Below, piece after piece: positions 48,220-61,134 of a stretch of 64,000 bases of DNA. This stretch comes from Edolisoma coerulescens (lineage: Eukaryota; Chordata; Aves; Passeriformes; Campephagidae): contig VWZW01004385.1 in assembly GCA_013397115.1 (NCBI GenBank), forward strand, positions 889,324 to 953,323, in the 5' to 3' direction. The notes under the pieces were generated by a model. It was not told where the DNA came from. It saw only the letters and a program-made list of their open reading frames with translations, and ran no database searches. The number at the start of each line of letters is the position of its first letter. The stretch's first letter is position 1. Made by a program: the position numbers and the translations under genes.

Positions 48220-50726
48220 GGTTCTAATTGGGCGTTTTGGTTTAAATCCTACTTTCTGACTGATGAATTTTTCGATTAATGCAACTCATTTTCAGCTTGG
48301 TATTTTGCCTAGTTCCCTTCAAATTGAAGCAATTATAGAAAAAATTAAGTGCTCCAATAATTTTAAACCTCTCCACACTCTGCAATATTATCAGTGTACT
48401 TCACTTTTTTTTTTAAAGGTGCAAGCTCTTCAGGAGTGCTTACTCTTCAAGCACACACAGTCTATGAATTGATTAAATATTATCAGATAATTTAAAATCT
48501 TTACAAGAGCTTGGGCTTTCCAACACTGAAAGCAAATGCTGTGCTAAACTTGGATGATCCCAGGACATGGTATGCTCCAAACACAAGAAATACCAAAATT
48601 CTTTCTGAACAAAGACGATCTCGGGCTTTATAAATGCAACATCAGAAAAAAAACCAGCCTCCTCATGATTGGGGGGTGAACTCTTTCTTCTCAGATCACG
48701 AGCCAGAGGAGTTGGGCTGAAGCCCTGCCAGACTTCAGGACTGGCAGATGGCTGCACGCAAAGCCTCCTCGACTTCCATGCTGCTATAGAAGTATCCACA
48801 AGGACTTTCCTCTTGCAAAACACCTTGCACAACTGGGCATTTAATATACACGTCTCGCTTTGAAGAAAAACCCACCACAGGTAGACAGAAACACTCACCT
48901 GAGGGGCTGCTGAGGTTTGAATGACTGCTGTCTTTGCAGTACAGCAGTCAGACTCTCTTCTTGTGTCAGGAGTTCATAGGCATGATTTTAAATGAGCTCT
49001 GGAGCAGGAAGTTATCTCATCTTGCACACTTAAATGCTGTCTTAAAGAGTCCACTTTCACAAATCTACAGCACTTAATCATAATTTTAGTGCTCCTTTCA
49101 TGTAAAGTTTTCAGAGTAGATATAAAGATGATACACCTACACACAGAAACCTTATTATTTCTTTATACTAAAAAACAACACTGACACAAAGAGAGAGGGG
49201 GTTTTTCTTGGCTAGTATTGTTAAAAGACTGTAACACAAAGAAATATACAAAACACAGCTATATGAAATCAATGTTTTCAGTGAAAGGCTTGGCTTCCTC
49301 GTATATGTTACACAGCATTTATAAGTTAAAAAAATACTGTATTATGTATGATGGTACATGACTACAAAAACAGGCTTATTGCATCCTATAACTTAGCAAT
49401 ACTAAGACTGGCCCTCACACAATTTTTAAACCACTCAATTAAAAACAGTAACGTAACTACAACATGACAGACTCCTGCCAGCGTCAAATATCTATTATTC
49501 ATTCCCTAAAGAGAGACAAAAAAGCAAAAGCAACACAGGTTAACTCCTTTGTTTTTTTCATTCTTGTTAAATACCAAAAGAGCAGTTTGTAGGACCAAGG
49601 GTAACTCGGGTTGCTTAACAAATGCCATTACATTCAACACAGATTTCTCCTGATTGCCTCAAAAAGCAATCCCCCTGGAGATGCAGCAAAGGCTGATCAG
49701 CCTAATCACTTTTTTGTCCCACGTACCACATTTTTTTCCCCATGTACCACGAGAACACCACTGTATTGCAGCAAATGAGAATACATGCTGTAAGGGAGGA
49801 ACTTCTGACCTCATCCCCAAACACTTGGTGGATACAAATTCTCCAAATTTAAATCCACCACCTAATTGCCTAATCCAAAATCAGCAATTCAACTGTTAGA
49901 CAAATTCTTTTACCATGTATTTCAATAAATACTTAATGAATAACCTGTGACAGTGAAAGAAAAAGGGATGGCAAGAGAGGAAGGGAGAGATTACAAATCA
50001 GCATTTACAGCAGCGTATTTTGTCTGTTCTCCCTGTATCCATTTTCAAACCTGTCTTCCCTTTCTTTGCTCTTTGGAGTCATTTTTCAACCTTGACCTTA
50101 GCAGAGTGAAGAGATTAGCTTCAATGCTATGATAAGCAAGTCTTGGGTCTGAATAGCCCTTCTACACACCCATATATCGGCCATCCATGCTGGTGGATGT
50201 CAGACACGGATCAAGGGAGAGTAGACATCACACTGTAAAGGTCTCACCATGGATCAGCCTGTCAGAATGCTGCAAGAAAATATGTATTCTCTCTACATCC
50301 TAAGCCAAATGCATGAACTTGGGAGTGGTGTCAGGCTTCAGCTGGCCAACACAAACTGGAATCCAAAGGGCTGAACTCTTCTCGCAGCAAATCATGAACT
50401 CATCAGTAGAACTGCTCCGGATTTTCTTGTTTGAGACAGGGTGGACTTTACTGATAATGTCCTCTGAGACGGAAAGGTGCTCAAAATAATAGTGTGACAT
50501 TGAAACCTACTCAAACCTATAACACTAAGCAACGGCACTCATGAGCCCCACAGCTGCCCCCCAGAGCCGCTCTCACAGTTTTGGGGTTTCACAATCAAAA
50601 CTTGTCTTTCTTAAGTACTATTTTGTCCTTCTTGATCTATGTAACACCCACAAAAATATCAGGGAAAACAATGAAACTGACTGCACACTAGGGACAGGGT
50701 TATAAAAAAAGCATTTAACATCAACC
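48220..50726. other. Non-coding stretch
   Basis: The 141-codon minus frame at 48473-48898 opens with GTG and is not recognised. Other frames are shorter. AT-rich DNA with a GAGAGAGGGGG run at about 49190-49201. No gene is supported. Confidence 0.5.
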
Positions 50727-50780
50727 TCATTCTGCTCCCATTGACGTCAGTTATAAAATTCCCATTGCCTTCCTGGAAGC
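50727..50780. repeat. Relic of the ancient near-palindromic amniote repeat
   Basis: 'attctgctcccattgacgtc', 'agttataaaattcccattgc' and 'cttcctggaa' follow ATTCTGCTCCCATTGACTTC ... AGTTACAAAACTCCCATTGACTTC. Well preserved at its left side. Confidence 0.6.
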
Positions 50781-53700
50781 CAAGAGATGCCACTGCAGAT
50801 CACTTTTGAAAACAGCAATCCAAGAGCAGTCAAATGCAAAAATACAGCAGACTGACGGATTTTTCTTTTCCCTCCTGTTGCTTCTAATTATAGCTTTATT
50901 TAACTGTACCCCATCATCTACATGCTGCTTCAGGGAGGGGGTCCCCAGGACCAAATGGAGAGGTCAAGGCCCTTTGCAAGTCTGCTAAAATTGATGCTGT
51001 CTCTCCAACCCAGCTTTCTCATTTCTCACGGAAGAGTGAATGTGTGCGCACGACTTATTTAGTTCATTTCATATTTTACTCCTGTACTGAGGTTCCCTGA
51101 TTGTCCACACTGAAAAAAACCATCTAGTTTTCTCCCTGTTCCTTTCTGGAACAAAGTGTGAGGACACCCCAAGGGGAAGCAATCTGACAGGAGAGTTTAT
51201 CCCAGCATTCATGCTGTATAAAGAATATGTCTACATGGAATGCCAAATTTGGCTGGTTCAACATTTCTGGTGGATCTCTCCAACTCTAACACCCACAAAC
51301 CAACAACTCAGGACATGAAACACGCAATTCAATGGCATTTTGTAGAAGAATCACCTCCCTACACCACTCTGCCATGCTGTCTGCCCAGTAGTTCAGACGT
51401 TTTGAATGTGTCACAAAACCATCAGAGGGACACCACAAGGACCAAGAAAAATACAGATCCAGGCTTTGCAATATGGACGTGGCCCAAAGTATAATGAACC
51501 TAGGCCAAGCCAGGAAGGCAGAGAGCTTTACAAATGAAGCTGTTTCATAGTATTTTTACCAGCCATCACATCCTCTTCGTGAGTCCTCACCTACATCAAA
51601 CAAATGGTAGCTCTAAGACCCCAACAGTGTGAAAACATAATAACATACAGACACACACTCCTAACCTATGAAATAGCATTTCAAAAAGGAAGGAAATTGG
51701 TGGGTGGGAGGGAGGTTATATTTTAAAATGCCACACTTGTGCCCTGACTGTATCCAATTATGAAGAGGAGATAAAGGTGACAAAGAAACAAATGCAAGAA
51801 CTTCAAACAGGAATGGACTAGAGGAAATTAAGCCTGAAGTCCAGATCTCTACAGCCCCAGAGCTCTGCAGCGCCTGAGTCCAGCCAGGACCACAGAAGTG
51901 CTCAGTAATGAAAGAGAAAAAAAAGATTGCATGTGCCAGTGTCAACAAATGCTTTCTTAAATAAACAAGTCAAATCCCAGGGGTCAGGGAACCCCTAGGT
52001 AATACTCACAATTGCGTTGTTTAAACCACACACCTGATTTGGCAAGACAAAGATGCTTCTCTCCCTCCAGTAACACAAGCAGCCAAGGGCATGCCTGATT
52101 TTGGAAGCTTTTTGAGTGTAATTAACAGCAGACATTAAGAGTGAACATCTAAGTCAGCTCTTAATGATGACTTTTTAATTTAGTCACAAAGCTCACTTAG
52201 ACAAGACAAAGGTTTCTTCCTTAGTTCATGTGTGTGCACCAACAGGAAAAGGCACAGACTCAGAATTCTCCGTAACGCGTAGCAGTCCTGCTGAAGCTGA
52301 CAGCAATGTGAAATGACACAGGCAGGAGTGCCACTACTGTCAGGTTCTCATCTCTGTAATTAGCAAACTGATCAGAGCATCCTTCATATTGCCCTGCAGT
52401 TTGTCAGGGCTTCTCTCTCGTGTCCACCATAAAAATATGAGTAAGAAAATCCAGGACTCACTTTTATCCAGACCAAATCTTTTCCCATACTGACAGCTTA
52501 AACTTCTTTTATTCCTCACTAGACCATTGAACTCCAAAACAAACCAAGGGCTGAAAAAATCTTAGTAGTAAGTACTTTTGGAATAGACTTCCCTTCTTCT
52601 CTTTCTCACTCTTCCTTTCCCTTAAAAACAGGTAGAAGAATGCTTGGAGAAATCACACATTATTTACATGCAGTATTATTTCATGGAATTTTTCAAGGTG
52701 TTAATTGAAAGTTTTAATGAATGTTAATCATCTGTCATTTTCATTGGCAATCTCCTCTCTGCCATATGCTTAACTTTTACACCTGTACAGATTTTGCAAT
52801 CAGTTCTTTTAAATTGTTTTACATTTTCAGTGTAGTATTAGTATTAATATTTAGGAAACAAGCCAGCTGCAACCAAGACTGCCATTATCTGCAGTTTATT
52901 TACTACATACAATCCCTAGTCCTAAGTGGAGTAGAGTAAGACATTGTACTGTAGTAGCACTAGTTTTGAAATATTTATAATAATCCAGTAATTAAAGGAG
53001 ATGCTGGACTGACACCTGTGAAGACCAAAGGACTACAAGGCAGGGCAGGTACAGCACTCACTACATCTGCTTATATATCTCCCTATATATTGTCCCTATT
53101 TTTGTCCCTTGCCTTTCACCCCACTCTCACCCTACATCAACAAGCAATTGATGCAAACTCCAACAGTCATGTTTCAGTTCTGCTCTTTTTAAGTAGCATG
53201 GAGATTTGTTTCTGAAGAGATTGGGCTGAGGAAGCACAAGCATGCAAGTTATGAGTTCTATTTTTGACTGACTGCAAATATTCTGTGTGAACCAAGTCAC
53301 CCTCAGCATACACGGCACACATTTAAAATGGACATACCTACCAGGCTTTTCAGCTTTCACCCTTTTCAACAGGGCTGTCATCCCCTCTCCTCAGTAAAGA
53401 AGTCTGATCTTCAAAACAGGACTTTTCTCTTGTACATTTTAATCAGCAGTAATATAACAATAATATTTATCCTTGGGATTTATCATTAAAATAACAAAGA
53501 GATGAATGGATGTAGCTTTAAACTTGTCTTTGCTTTTTCATCCATCACTACAAAATGGTCTAAGAGCTGAAACAAATCAGTAAGATCAGAGCAGTGTCCC
53601 TGCTGCAAAACTGGCAAAAGTGAGAAGATGGTGCATAGCAAGTTTAGGTTTTTAAACTCAGGAATAAATAACAGGCAGGCTACTGTACATCTTGCTAATT

Positions 53701-55494
53701 GTCTGAGGATGAGATGCAAGAGAGGTGAAGGAACAGCCTGGCAAGGACTGCAAGCCCCAGCATGACTTTAAGCTTTACTAGCAAATGCCGATAAAGGGGT
53801 GGAGGAATTTTGGTGCAATTCCTAGGAGAAATTTGTATGCACACAGAAAGTGTTACAGAAAAACAGCAGAGAAAACTGTTTCAGAATAGACTCACATCAG
53901 AGACCTGAGGATTTAAGTAATAAACCCCAGAATATCGACAGTGCCTTGTCCATTGGGAGGTGAAGAGTCCTGCTGGCCGAGCATGGCTGATTTCTGCAGC
54001 TCCTGCAAGGAAGGAAACAGGGAAGCAGGAGAGAAGGTTCTCTGCCCTGCCCTCCTGATGATACAAGCAAAGACCAGTGGAAGGGGCAGATTTAGAGAGT
54101 AATACTCCTTTCAAAGGCACAGCTCTTCAGGAGTCTGTCAAAGTGTCTGAGTAATCTGCAGTACAGAAATACGTGCAAATTCCTACCTCTTCTTCAATTA
54201 AATTTTGTGGAATTCAATTCAAATGAAATTCTGAGAAAATTATTCTTCTGCTAAAGTTATCTCAGCAAAATGAACAGAAGTGTTACCTTCATTAAATGCA
54301 GTTCATCGTTCTCAGAATCCCTCTGTTCCCAAATCTACTGCACGGAGAATGGGGATATGAGAGGCACTGTCTCAGTTTTTTCCTTTGGATATCATGCACC
54401 CCATGAAGCACCACAAGGTGAAAGGTCTTCTTTGTGGGAGGAACACATAACCTGAGAGTCTTTGTGGCCCCTTTTAATGGTGTGTTCCAGGAAGTTCCAG
54501 GGTTGCAAACACCCATGAACTTTTTCTATTGTCTTGGAATACCTGGTGGTTTCCTTAATGCCTCAGTGCTTGTGATCATATGAAAATCTCAGTTTCTTTT
54601 TTGTAAGTGCTGAATTTTACTGTTGAAAGTTAAAGAGCCTGAACTATAAAGACTGAGAGCTAGGGCTAATAAAAAGGAAATCAGAATCTATTACTTTTAA
54701 AATCCCACGATGCATAAGGGTTCTGACTTTTTAACATTAGGGATAGACAGAAACACTGTGCAGATGATTTTGGACAAAGGACAAAAAGAACACCAAGAGA
54801 ACAAAGTGTACAACAATCTCAGCTAACTGCAAAGTCTGGATTTCCTGTGATGAACTGCATCAGAAGTAAAATCCTATAACCTTTCCAAGTGTAAAATGGA
54901 ATAACAATACAGTAGGTAACCCAGGGAAACCCTTTAAAATCTACCCATTCAAACCACTGCTTCTATAGTATAATCATTAATAATGGCAACCCAGTACCTG
55001 AGAAGTCTTGAATTGAAACCTGGTGTACAGGTGCTCTTTTAGGCCAGATACTGCCATGGAGGTACAGAAATTAGTTCTCTTATGATCCCTTGTGAGTCCT
55101 GCTAATGTACAGTGCTCATTTTCTATGTACTCTAGTTCCTATTTATACAGCTGTTCATTGAAGAAAAACTGTTTGAAATCATTTAGAAAGATAAAGATAC
55201 CTATTTCAAGTATTAAATAAACTGCTAGGAACTTCCTAGAAATTTTGCTAAACAGTAGGAAGCACGTTCTTTATTTTCCACATCATAAGCCTAATAACAC
55301 TAAAAAAACCCCTGCTCATTGCACTACTGCAAATTTTACAATATGAATTTAGATTGCTGAGAAGAGAAACAGATGGAGCAGAACTGCTGAATGCTCTGGA
55401 AATCCCAGGGTTGTACAGGCAGCGCTGGGGCCTGAACTGGGATGGACTAAAGGGCACATTCTACTCACTTTCCAGAAGCAGCTTCCAGAGCATC
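50781..55494. other. Non-coding stretch
   Basis: No frame above about 95 codons and no recognised protein similarity. The 'ttaggccagatactgcc' word at about 55038-55054 recalls another ancient amniote repeat but is too short to call. Nothing else stands out in this 4.7 kb. Confidence 0.5.
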
Positions 55495-55605
55495 AAAAGT
55501 GGAAATGAATTTGCATTTGCTCAAATGTAAATGATATTCATGAGAATAAAAGGAAATCTCAGAAGTTAGGCTTATATATAGCATATTCATGAATCTGAAA
55601 GGAGT
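55495..55605. promoter_or_regulatory. Enhancer-like AT-rich block with an octamer
   Basis: It contains ATTTGCAT (55509-55516, the POU-factor octamer), a 'caaatgtaaatgatattcat' run and repeated ATTCATGA words in a short compact block. Such clustering is typical of conserved developmental enhancers. This is a pattern judgement only. Confidence 0.35.
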
Positions 55606-57314
55606 ATTTAGATGTCTTGATTTTTTGAGCTTTGTTTATATTCCTGTTCTGTTGATTTGTAATGGCAAAAATATGTTCTCACTGGTCCCAGGTGTTGATG
55701 TCCAACCAGTGAGATGGACCAAAAATGCATCATAAGCATGTGGCAGAGACCAAGCTAATAATCTCTGATGCATGGATTAATTTGGGGTTTATGCTGGAGC
55801 TTTCAAGGTACAGCAAGGAGGAAAGGGTACAGCAGGGAAGTGCCAGAGCTGCAACAAGAGTTGGGGAGGAGAGGGAATATGAGAAGGCAAGGAAGGAAAC
55901 CCCAAGATTTAAGGAAGATAATAAAAAAAACTTCCTGCACAGAGCTGAGGAAAAAACCTGGATCTCAGCTTTGTATCTTCTGTCTTTCTTTCCTGTCCCC
56001 TGGCAGCAGCCAAGATGGAAAGGTAGCTTTGCTCCACGGGAATAAAATCACCTGGCAATGCATCCAGTAACATTTGCTCTCAGAGATTATACTCCCTCTA
56101 CAATGATTACTCTTACTTCACATTATTACACTCAACACCCCCTATTACTACACTACACAGAGATGAGTACTCCACTGCACCACATCTTACCTAAAAGAAA
56201 TAATAAATATTTTGTTTCTATGCATCAGACTTAAAAATCATGAACTGTTAATTGCTATGTAAGCAAAAGGAAAAAGCAACAGCAATGGCATGCTGCAAAA
56301 TACATGTATTTACAAATTTACAATTCTCAGTTCACTTATTAAAAAATTCTCATGAAAAACTGGTCATCTCTTTTGAACCGAAAGGCAGTAAAATGTTTGT
56401 ATTTTAGGTGTTAGTCTACTGAGAGCTCAAGAGACAGTTCTGGACCAAAGGATAGCATGTTTCCACTTTGCCTGGGCCACAGCAAAATCCTTGCTAAGTC
56501 TCTACCCTATCCTCAGGGCATATGTGTATGAATGCTGCCTAAAGGTAGCATTGAAGACCTAGTGGAAAAACAGTAAATATAAATAATCCTTAGGGTTTTA
56601 AATTCATTTTATACCAACAATTTTCCTCCTGACTGTACTTTGCCAAAACATTCTCCTGTGTTAAGTCTATGATGGGAAAAAAAACATTTCAATCTTATGT
56701 GATATCAAGACTTTTTAAAGTGTTTTGATAAGCACTGGCTTTTAATCAAGTATTACAACATTTGCAAAGAACTTGACGTAGTAAGTCTCTTATATCCTTT
56801 GTGTATACAGTGTATATTTAGTCTCAAGGCACCACTGCTGCCCAGTGTGGGCCAGGCTCCTGAGACAAGGACATCACCATCCCAACACCTTTTCTGTAAC
56901 CTGTACAACCTTGTAGCGCTTCCCTGAAAAACGAAATGGATGAAAGATGGCATTCCCCATGTCCTCCTGAACACACAAAGGGGCTGCTCCCCAAGTGAAA
57001 TGGATCTGCAAAGGATGCCACAGGATCCTGGATTTTGCCCATCTGGTGTTTTCATGGGCAAGCTCGGGCAACTAGGAATATTTTCATGGTCCCCAAAATG
57101 GAAGACACTGTACAAAAGTGATCCCTTAAACAATTCTGCACAAGGAAGACAATCCTCATACCTCCCTCTCTTCCCTCTACCACAATTTGGCCCCAAAAGA
57201 AATCCCATTTTCTTGCAGGAGCAGCATTTCCAACAGGAATATTCTCTACTGGCAGTGGTGGGGTGCTGAAGGAGCAAATCTAGAGAGACAGCTCCTACAG
57301 AGGAATTTAGGGAG
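55606..57314. other. Non-coding stretch with the longest open frame in the window
   Basis: The minus-strand frame at 56753-57277 (174 codons) opens with TTG and shows no known domain. Its Cys residues are scattered and fit no zinc-binding spacing. An overlapping 109-codon plus frame (56940-57269) uses the same DNA. Frames at 55725-56070 overlap each other. None is supported as a gene. Confidence 0.5.
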
Positions 57315-57375
57315 CACCATTTCCCATGGGGAAACTAAGGCAGAGGTGTGTAAGGAACACGTCTGGGCCACTCTG
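57315..57375 (-). repeat. MIR/L3-like retroposon relic
   Basis: 'catttcccatggggaaacta' followed by 'aggcagaggtgtgtaaggaa' matches the reverse complement of the MIR/L3 core (CATTTTACAGATGGGGAAACT, GAGGCACAGAGAGGTTAAGT). Ends are not definable. Confidence 0.55.
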
Positions 57376-57784
57376 TAGATCAGTGCAAAGCCGAGATCAG
57401 ACCCATCACCATGATGTACTGGCAGCTGAGAAAAAGAAAAAGAGGAGCTTCAATGCTTTAGATGACAGGAAGAGAATTAATTTTCTGATGTGGTGTTTTG
57501 TTGATTCTTTCGTCTTGTCATGTACAGCAGAAATAATGTTCGTAGGATTAGAGTAAACTCACAGCAAAAGACTCTTATGATTATTAAGCATCTCAGCTTC
57601 AATTTGGTGTTTTATCACCTGCCAACCTTCCACATCAAAAATGATTTTTGTGTGTATTTGAAACACAAAATTTACAAAATATCAGCCCAGAATTTAAAAC
57701 ACTTCTTAAACATGTTAGAAAAGTAAGCTTAAAATGTCACTGAAGCTACAAAGAGGAAAAAGCCTGTCCACTGCTCTTATGCAA
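57376..57784. other. Non-coding stretch
   Basis: Short frames only (57326-57556, 57520-57726), AT-rich and unrecognised. Confidence 0.5.
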
Positions 57785-58050
57785 TAATTAATTTTCATCA
57801 GGGTCTTTATTATGCATTAGTTTTTACAGAGAAACAAAACATAACTGCATGCTATTGTTAAAACACATTTACTGCATATACCAGAACAGTAAAGGCTGGA
57901 AATAAGTGTAAAGGATAATACACAATATGTAGCTAAATGTATTCTATATTATGGATCCATAATACAGAATGCAAATGATTCTGACTAAGCATTCACAGGA
58001 GACAGTCTTTAGGGTGCATGCTGTGAATGTATATTATGAATAATGCATAA
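57785..58050. promoter_or_regulatory. Enhancer-like AT-rich block with palindrome and octamer
   Basis: Dense TAATTAATTTT, TTATGCATTAG and TATTATGAATAATGCAT words, an 18-bp perfect palindrome tattatggatccataata (57947-57964) and an ATGCAAAT octamer (57969-57976) five bases later. The mixture of homeodomain- and POU-type words suggests a regulatory element. Conservation is unknown. Confidence 0.35.
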
Positions 58051-58056
58051 AACTTG

Positions 58057-58097
58057 GCTAAATCCTAATGAGTCCATTGACATCCTATGGGGTCCAC
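58057..58097. repeat. Possible relic of the ancient near-palindromic repeat
   Basis: 'taaatcctaatgagtccatt' and 'gacatcctatggggtcc' resemble AGTCCCATTGACTTCAATGGGGTCC with several differences. Short and tentative. Confidence 0.3.
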
Positions 58098-61044
58098 AGG
58101 AGCCTTAGATCCCAAAGCATCAGTGGCATACTACTCTCCTCCCCCACTTCATTTAAAAAATACTTTCTTAAAACAAAGGAAATTAAAACACAAAAGAAAA
58201 AGCCCTTAGCTCTGATTTAACTCCCATATGACGGCAAATACAGAGTCACAAACTCTGACTTCCTTCACTCTGTTGTGCCTCAGTGTTCCACACTGAACCA
58301 GGGCACAGTATGGCCTTTCTGTAGGGCTGCATCAGGTGTGGGACAGAAGTTACTCCTAATTCCCAAATTAATACACTCAAGGGCTTCTCCACACACAAAA
58401 GAAAGACGATGAAGTGATAAGCAGCCCTATTATATTTTTTTCTCCATTCTCCTTCCCTAATTCCCAGATTCTTTAAGACCAATAAAAGTAGATGGCAGAA
58501 AATATGGGGGGGGAAGACATCCTGCTTACTAGTTAGAGCTACTCCAAAGAAGCAAGTTCACATGCTGAAGGACATTGGCAATGGGTGCAGACATGAGGAC
58601 AAAGAACTTGACCGAAGAGAAGCGCCTCGTATTTACAGTTTCTAAGTACAAAAACACAGTAGGAAAAAAAATTCCATCTCCTGAGTGAAACCATGAGGTT
58701 GTACCATTCGATCTGAGTGTATGAGTATACCATATTCTCTAGGAAAAAAAAGCCTTGGCATCAAGCCCCAGCTCCACTCAGAAGTGTGAAGATAGTTTTT
58801 GTGTGTCATGTGCTTGGAAATAAATGAGTGGATTTTTCCTATAGCGTAAATACAAAGAAAAATAACTGGTTAAGTTCTTGTTTACTTCGGGTTACAAGTC
58901 CTCAAATCGGTGGAAATTGTAATTAATTAATTCTTGCAAAACCCATGAGTGATGGTTAAGTCTGTACGTCCTTAAACACAAGAAAGCCAAGGAACAAAAG
59001 GTCAAGAGACTTCCCCAGCACGGCAGAGCACGGCAGAGGCAGGGGCTGTGCTCGTGCTCTCCATGCTCTGCCCCACGCTCACCCCTGCACTTGGGTGGGC
59101 CAATGCTGCTCTGTTTAAGGACATTTGGGTGCTCAGCCAGGTGACTTGGGCAAAGCCAATACAACACCACCTGTGCAGGGCTCACACCAATGGAATAGAC
59201 GCCACCCAGCCTGGCCTGGCTCTGCCCTCTATTCCCACAGCACTTAGGCCAGCACACACACACTCAAGCACCCCCCAGTACTCACTGTACATCCACCCTG
59301 GACAGCCCATGGAGTGGCTGGCATGCCAAGGCAGACCTGCACCCGGGACTGGGCAGGATTCTCGTTCTCTCCCTCGTGCCCAGCTAGACCCCAGGTGTCT
59401 ACACTCACTGGGGCTGGCAGATCAGGGGAGCACTTTTCACCCCATCCACATTTCAGCACCTGAACCTGCCAGACTAGAGCAACAGGAACCCTGGGAATCC
59501 CTTCCCTCCAGAGACTGAGATAGGAGAATGGCTTCTGCCACAGGAATTGCCTTCCCGCCCAAAGCAGGGATCAGGGAGAGGAGAAGGAGGCACGGTTTGG
59601 GACAAATTTGACGTAACCAAGTTTTGCAAAAACAAGAAGGAAAAATAGCAACTGCCAGGAAATCCAGAAACATGAGTGTTCTGTAGGTTTTGTTAAAATC
59701 TTCCTGCTCCTCCCACATGTGCTTCCAATGGAAAATCAATATCAGGGAGAGAGAAACAATCTGGGAGTTCAGCAAGCATTTTTGAACACAAAAAAAAAGT
59801 TTAATCCAGCTTTCATTCTCCTTGTTTCAACTTCTTACAAAACCAACAAAATATCCAAATATGATTTTTTTATTGTGAAAACATTCAACAGACAGATCCT
59901 TGAGGAAAGGAAGTGATGGAAACAGTTCCACTGGATCTACAGCAGAATCTGGCATGAAACATGCACAGAGAGAGCAGGGACACATGTGTGCTGATCTTTG
60001 AGTGTAGCTGCCTGTGTATTTAAGCATGAATACAAAACCTCATTTTACACCATAACAATATCCTTTTCTTTTGATGACAGGTGAATTTTTGTGCAGTTAT
60101 AAAATAAACCCAACTTTCTTCTTGTTGGGATGTAAATTTGGCCCCTATATCAAAACACATATATTTACACACACACGTATATATTCTAACCAAGAGCAAG
60201 GGCCAGGCTTCCGCCCAAACAATGCTGTCAAAGTATTCTACCTTTGCAACCCATCCTGCTACTCTTTATACTTACTGCTACAGATATCAGCAATTGTTTC
60301 CTTGCCTCCTCACCCCTCCTGGACACCATGAGAATGACAGAGAACGGAGTCTCTCGGTAGCACTTTCATTCCCAGCAGGAAGCTCAAGCGTTTGTGATAT
60401 CCATTTTGATACAAAACCTAAATTAGGCCTCTGGAAATAGGTAATGCATAAAAAGAAGCACTTTTGTGCCACAAGATTATTATTATAGGTTACTGTTAAC
60501 CCTTGGGAGATGGAGGTGAGTCCTGCAGCTCCCCACTGGGCTGAATATTTGCTGAGAAATCACAAGCACTACCTAAGCAGATATTTCAGGTGTGCTTCAC
60601 GCTAAAGAGAACAATCCTGTTGACCCACCATATTCTGATAGCCAGTTTGAGAGCAAAGCATTGTGAGTTAAACAAAAAGGATCAGCACAGCATGCACATG
60701 CTGCAACTCTCCTGTGCTAAGAGAAGATTTAGGATACAAGGACAACTGTGGAATTGCAAATGCAGAGATCAAACAAACAAAAAAATACTGTATTTGGGAA
60801 CTACCCAAAACACATTTTGCTTCTTGGCTCCCTAAAATTCTTCCTTATGGCAAAGTTTCCACTGGGTCACAATCTAGTGAAAAGAAACACATCATTCAAA
60901 AAGGAAAATATAAATCCAAACCTTTAAATATTTTGTAGTTTTCAAGTTTGAAATCACTGCAGATTAAAGTGTCAGGGCTGGAAGTCTGTGTGATTTATCC
61001 CACCTTCACAATTGCAAATCATAAAGCTATACAAATCCTAAATT
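58098..61044. other. Non-coding stretch with a GC-richer patch at 59010-59580
   Basis: In the GC-richer patch long conflicting frames occur on both strands (59048-59518 plus, 58892-59263 and 59244-59459 minus), none recognised. A 10-bp unit agcacggcag is repeated twice at 59017-59036. A G8 run lies near 58506-58513 and short CA/TA runs near 60158-60184. No gene is supported. Confidence 0.5.
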
Positions 61045-61134
61045 AACTTTTTTTTTTCAGAACTACCATCATCCCTGAAGTTTGGAGAACTGGTCAATAA
61101 CTCGGATTCAGTGAACCAGGCTATCTTGCACTAA
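61045..61134 (+). other. Splice-acceptor-like signal with a short open tail
   Basis: Ten T followed by CAG (61048-61060), with TTAAC-type branch-point words just upstream, make a textbook acceptor. One frame then stays open for 23 codons (61063-61131) and ends in TAA (61132-61134), which would fit a small terminal exon. No homology was recognised and no matching donor can be assigned, so this may be chance. Confidence 0.2.

Noticed and set aside
55036..55065. 'ttaggccagatactgcc' word resembling another ancient amniote repeat
   Set aside because: Match is under 20 bases with no second arm visible.
56753..57277. Longest open frame (174 codons, minus)
   Set aside because: Opens with TTG, shows no known domain or zinc-binding Cys spacing, overlaps a plus-strand frame, and is near the chance maximum for this window.
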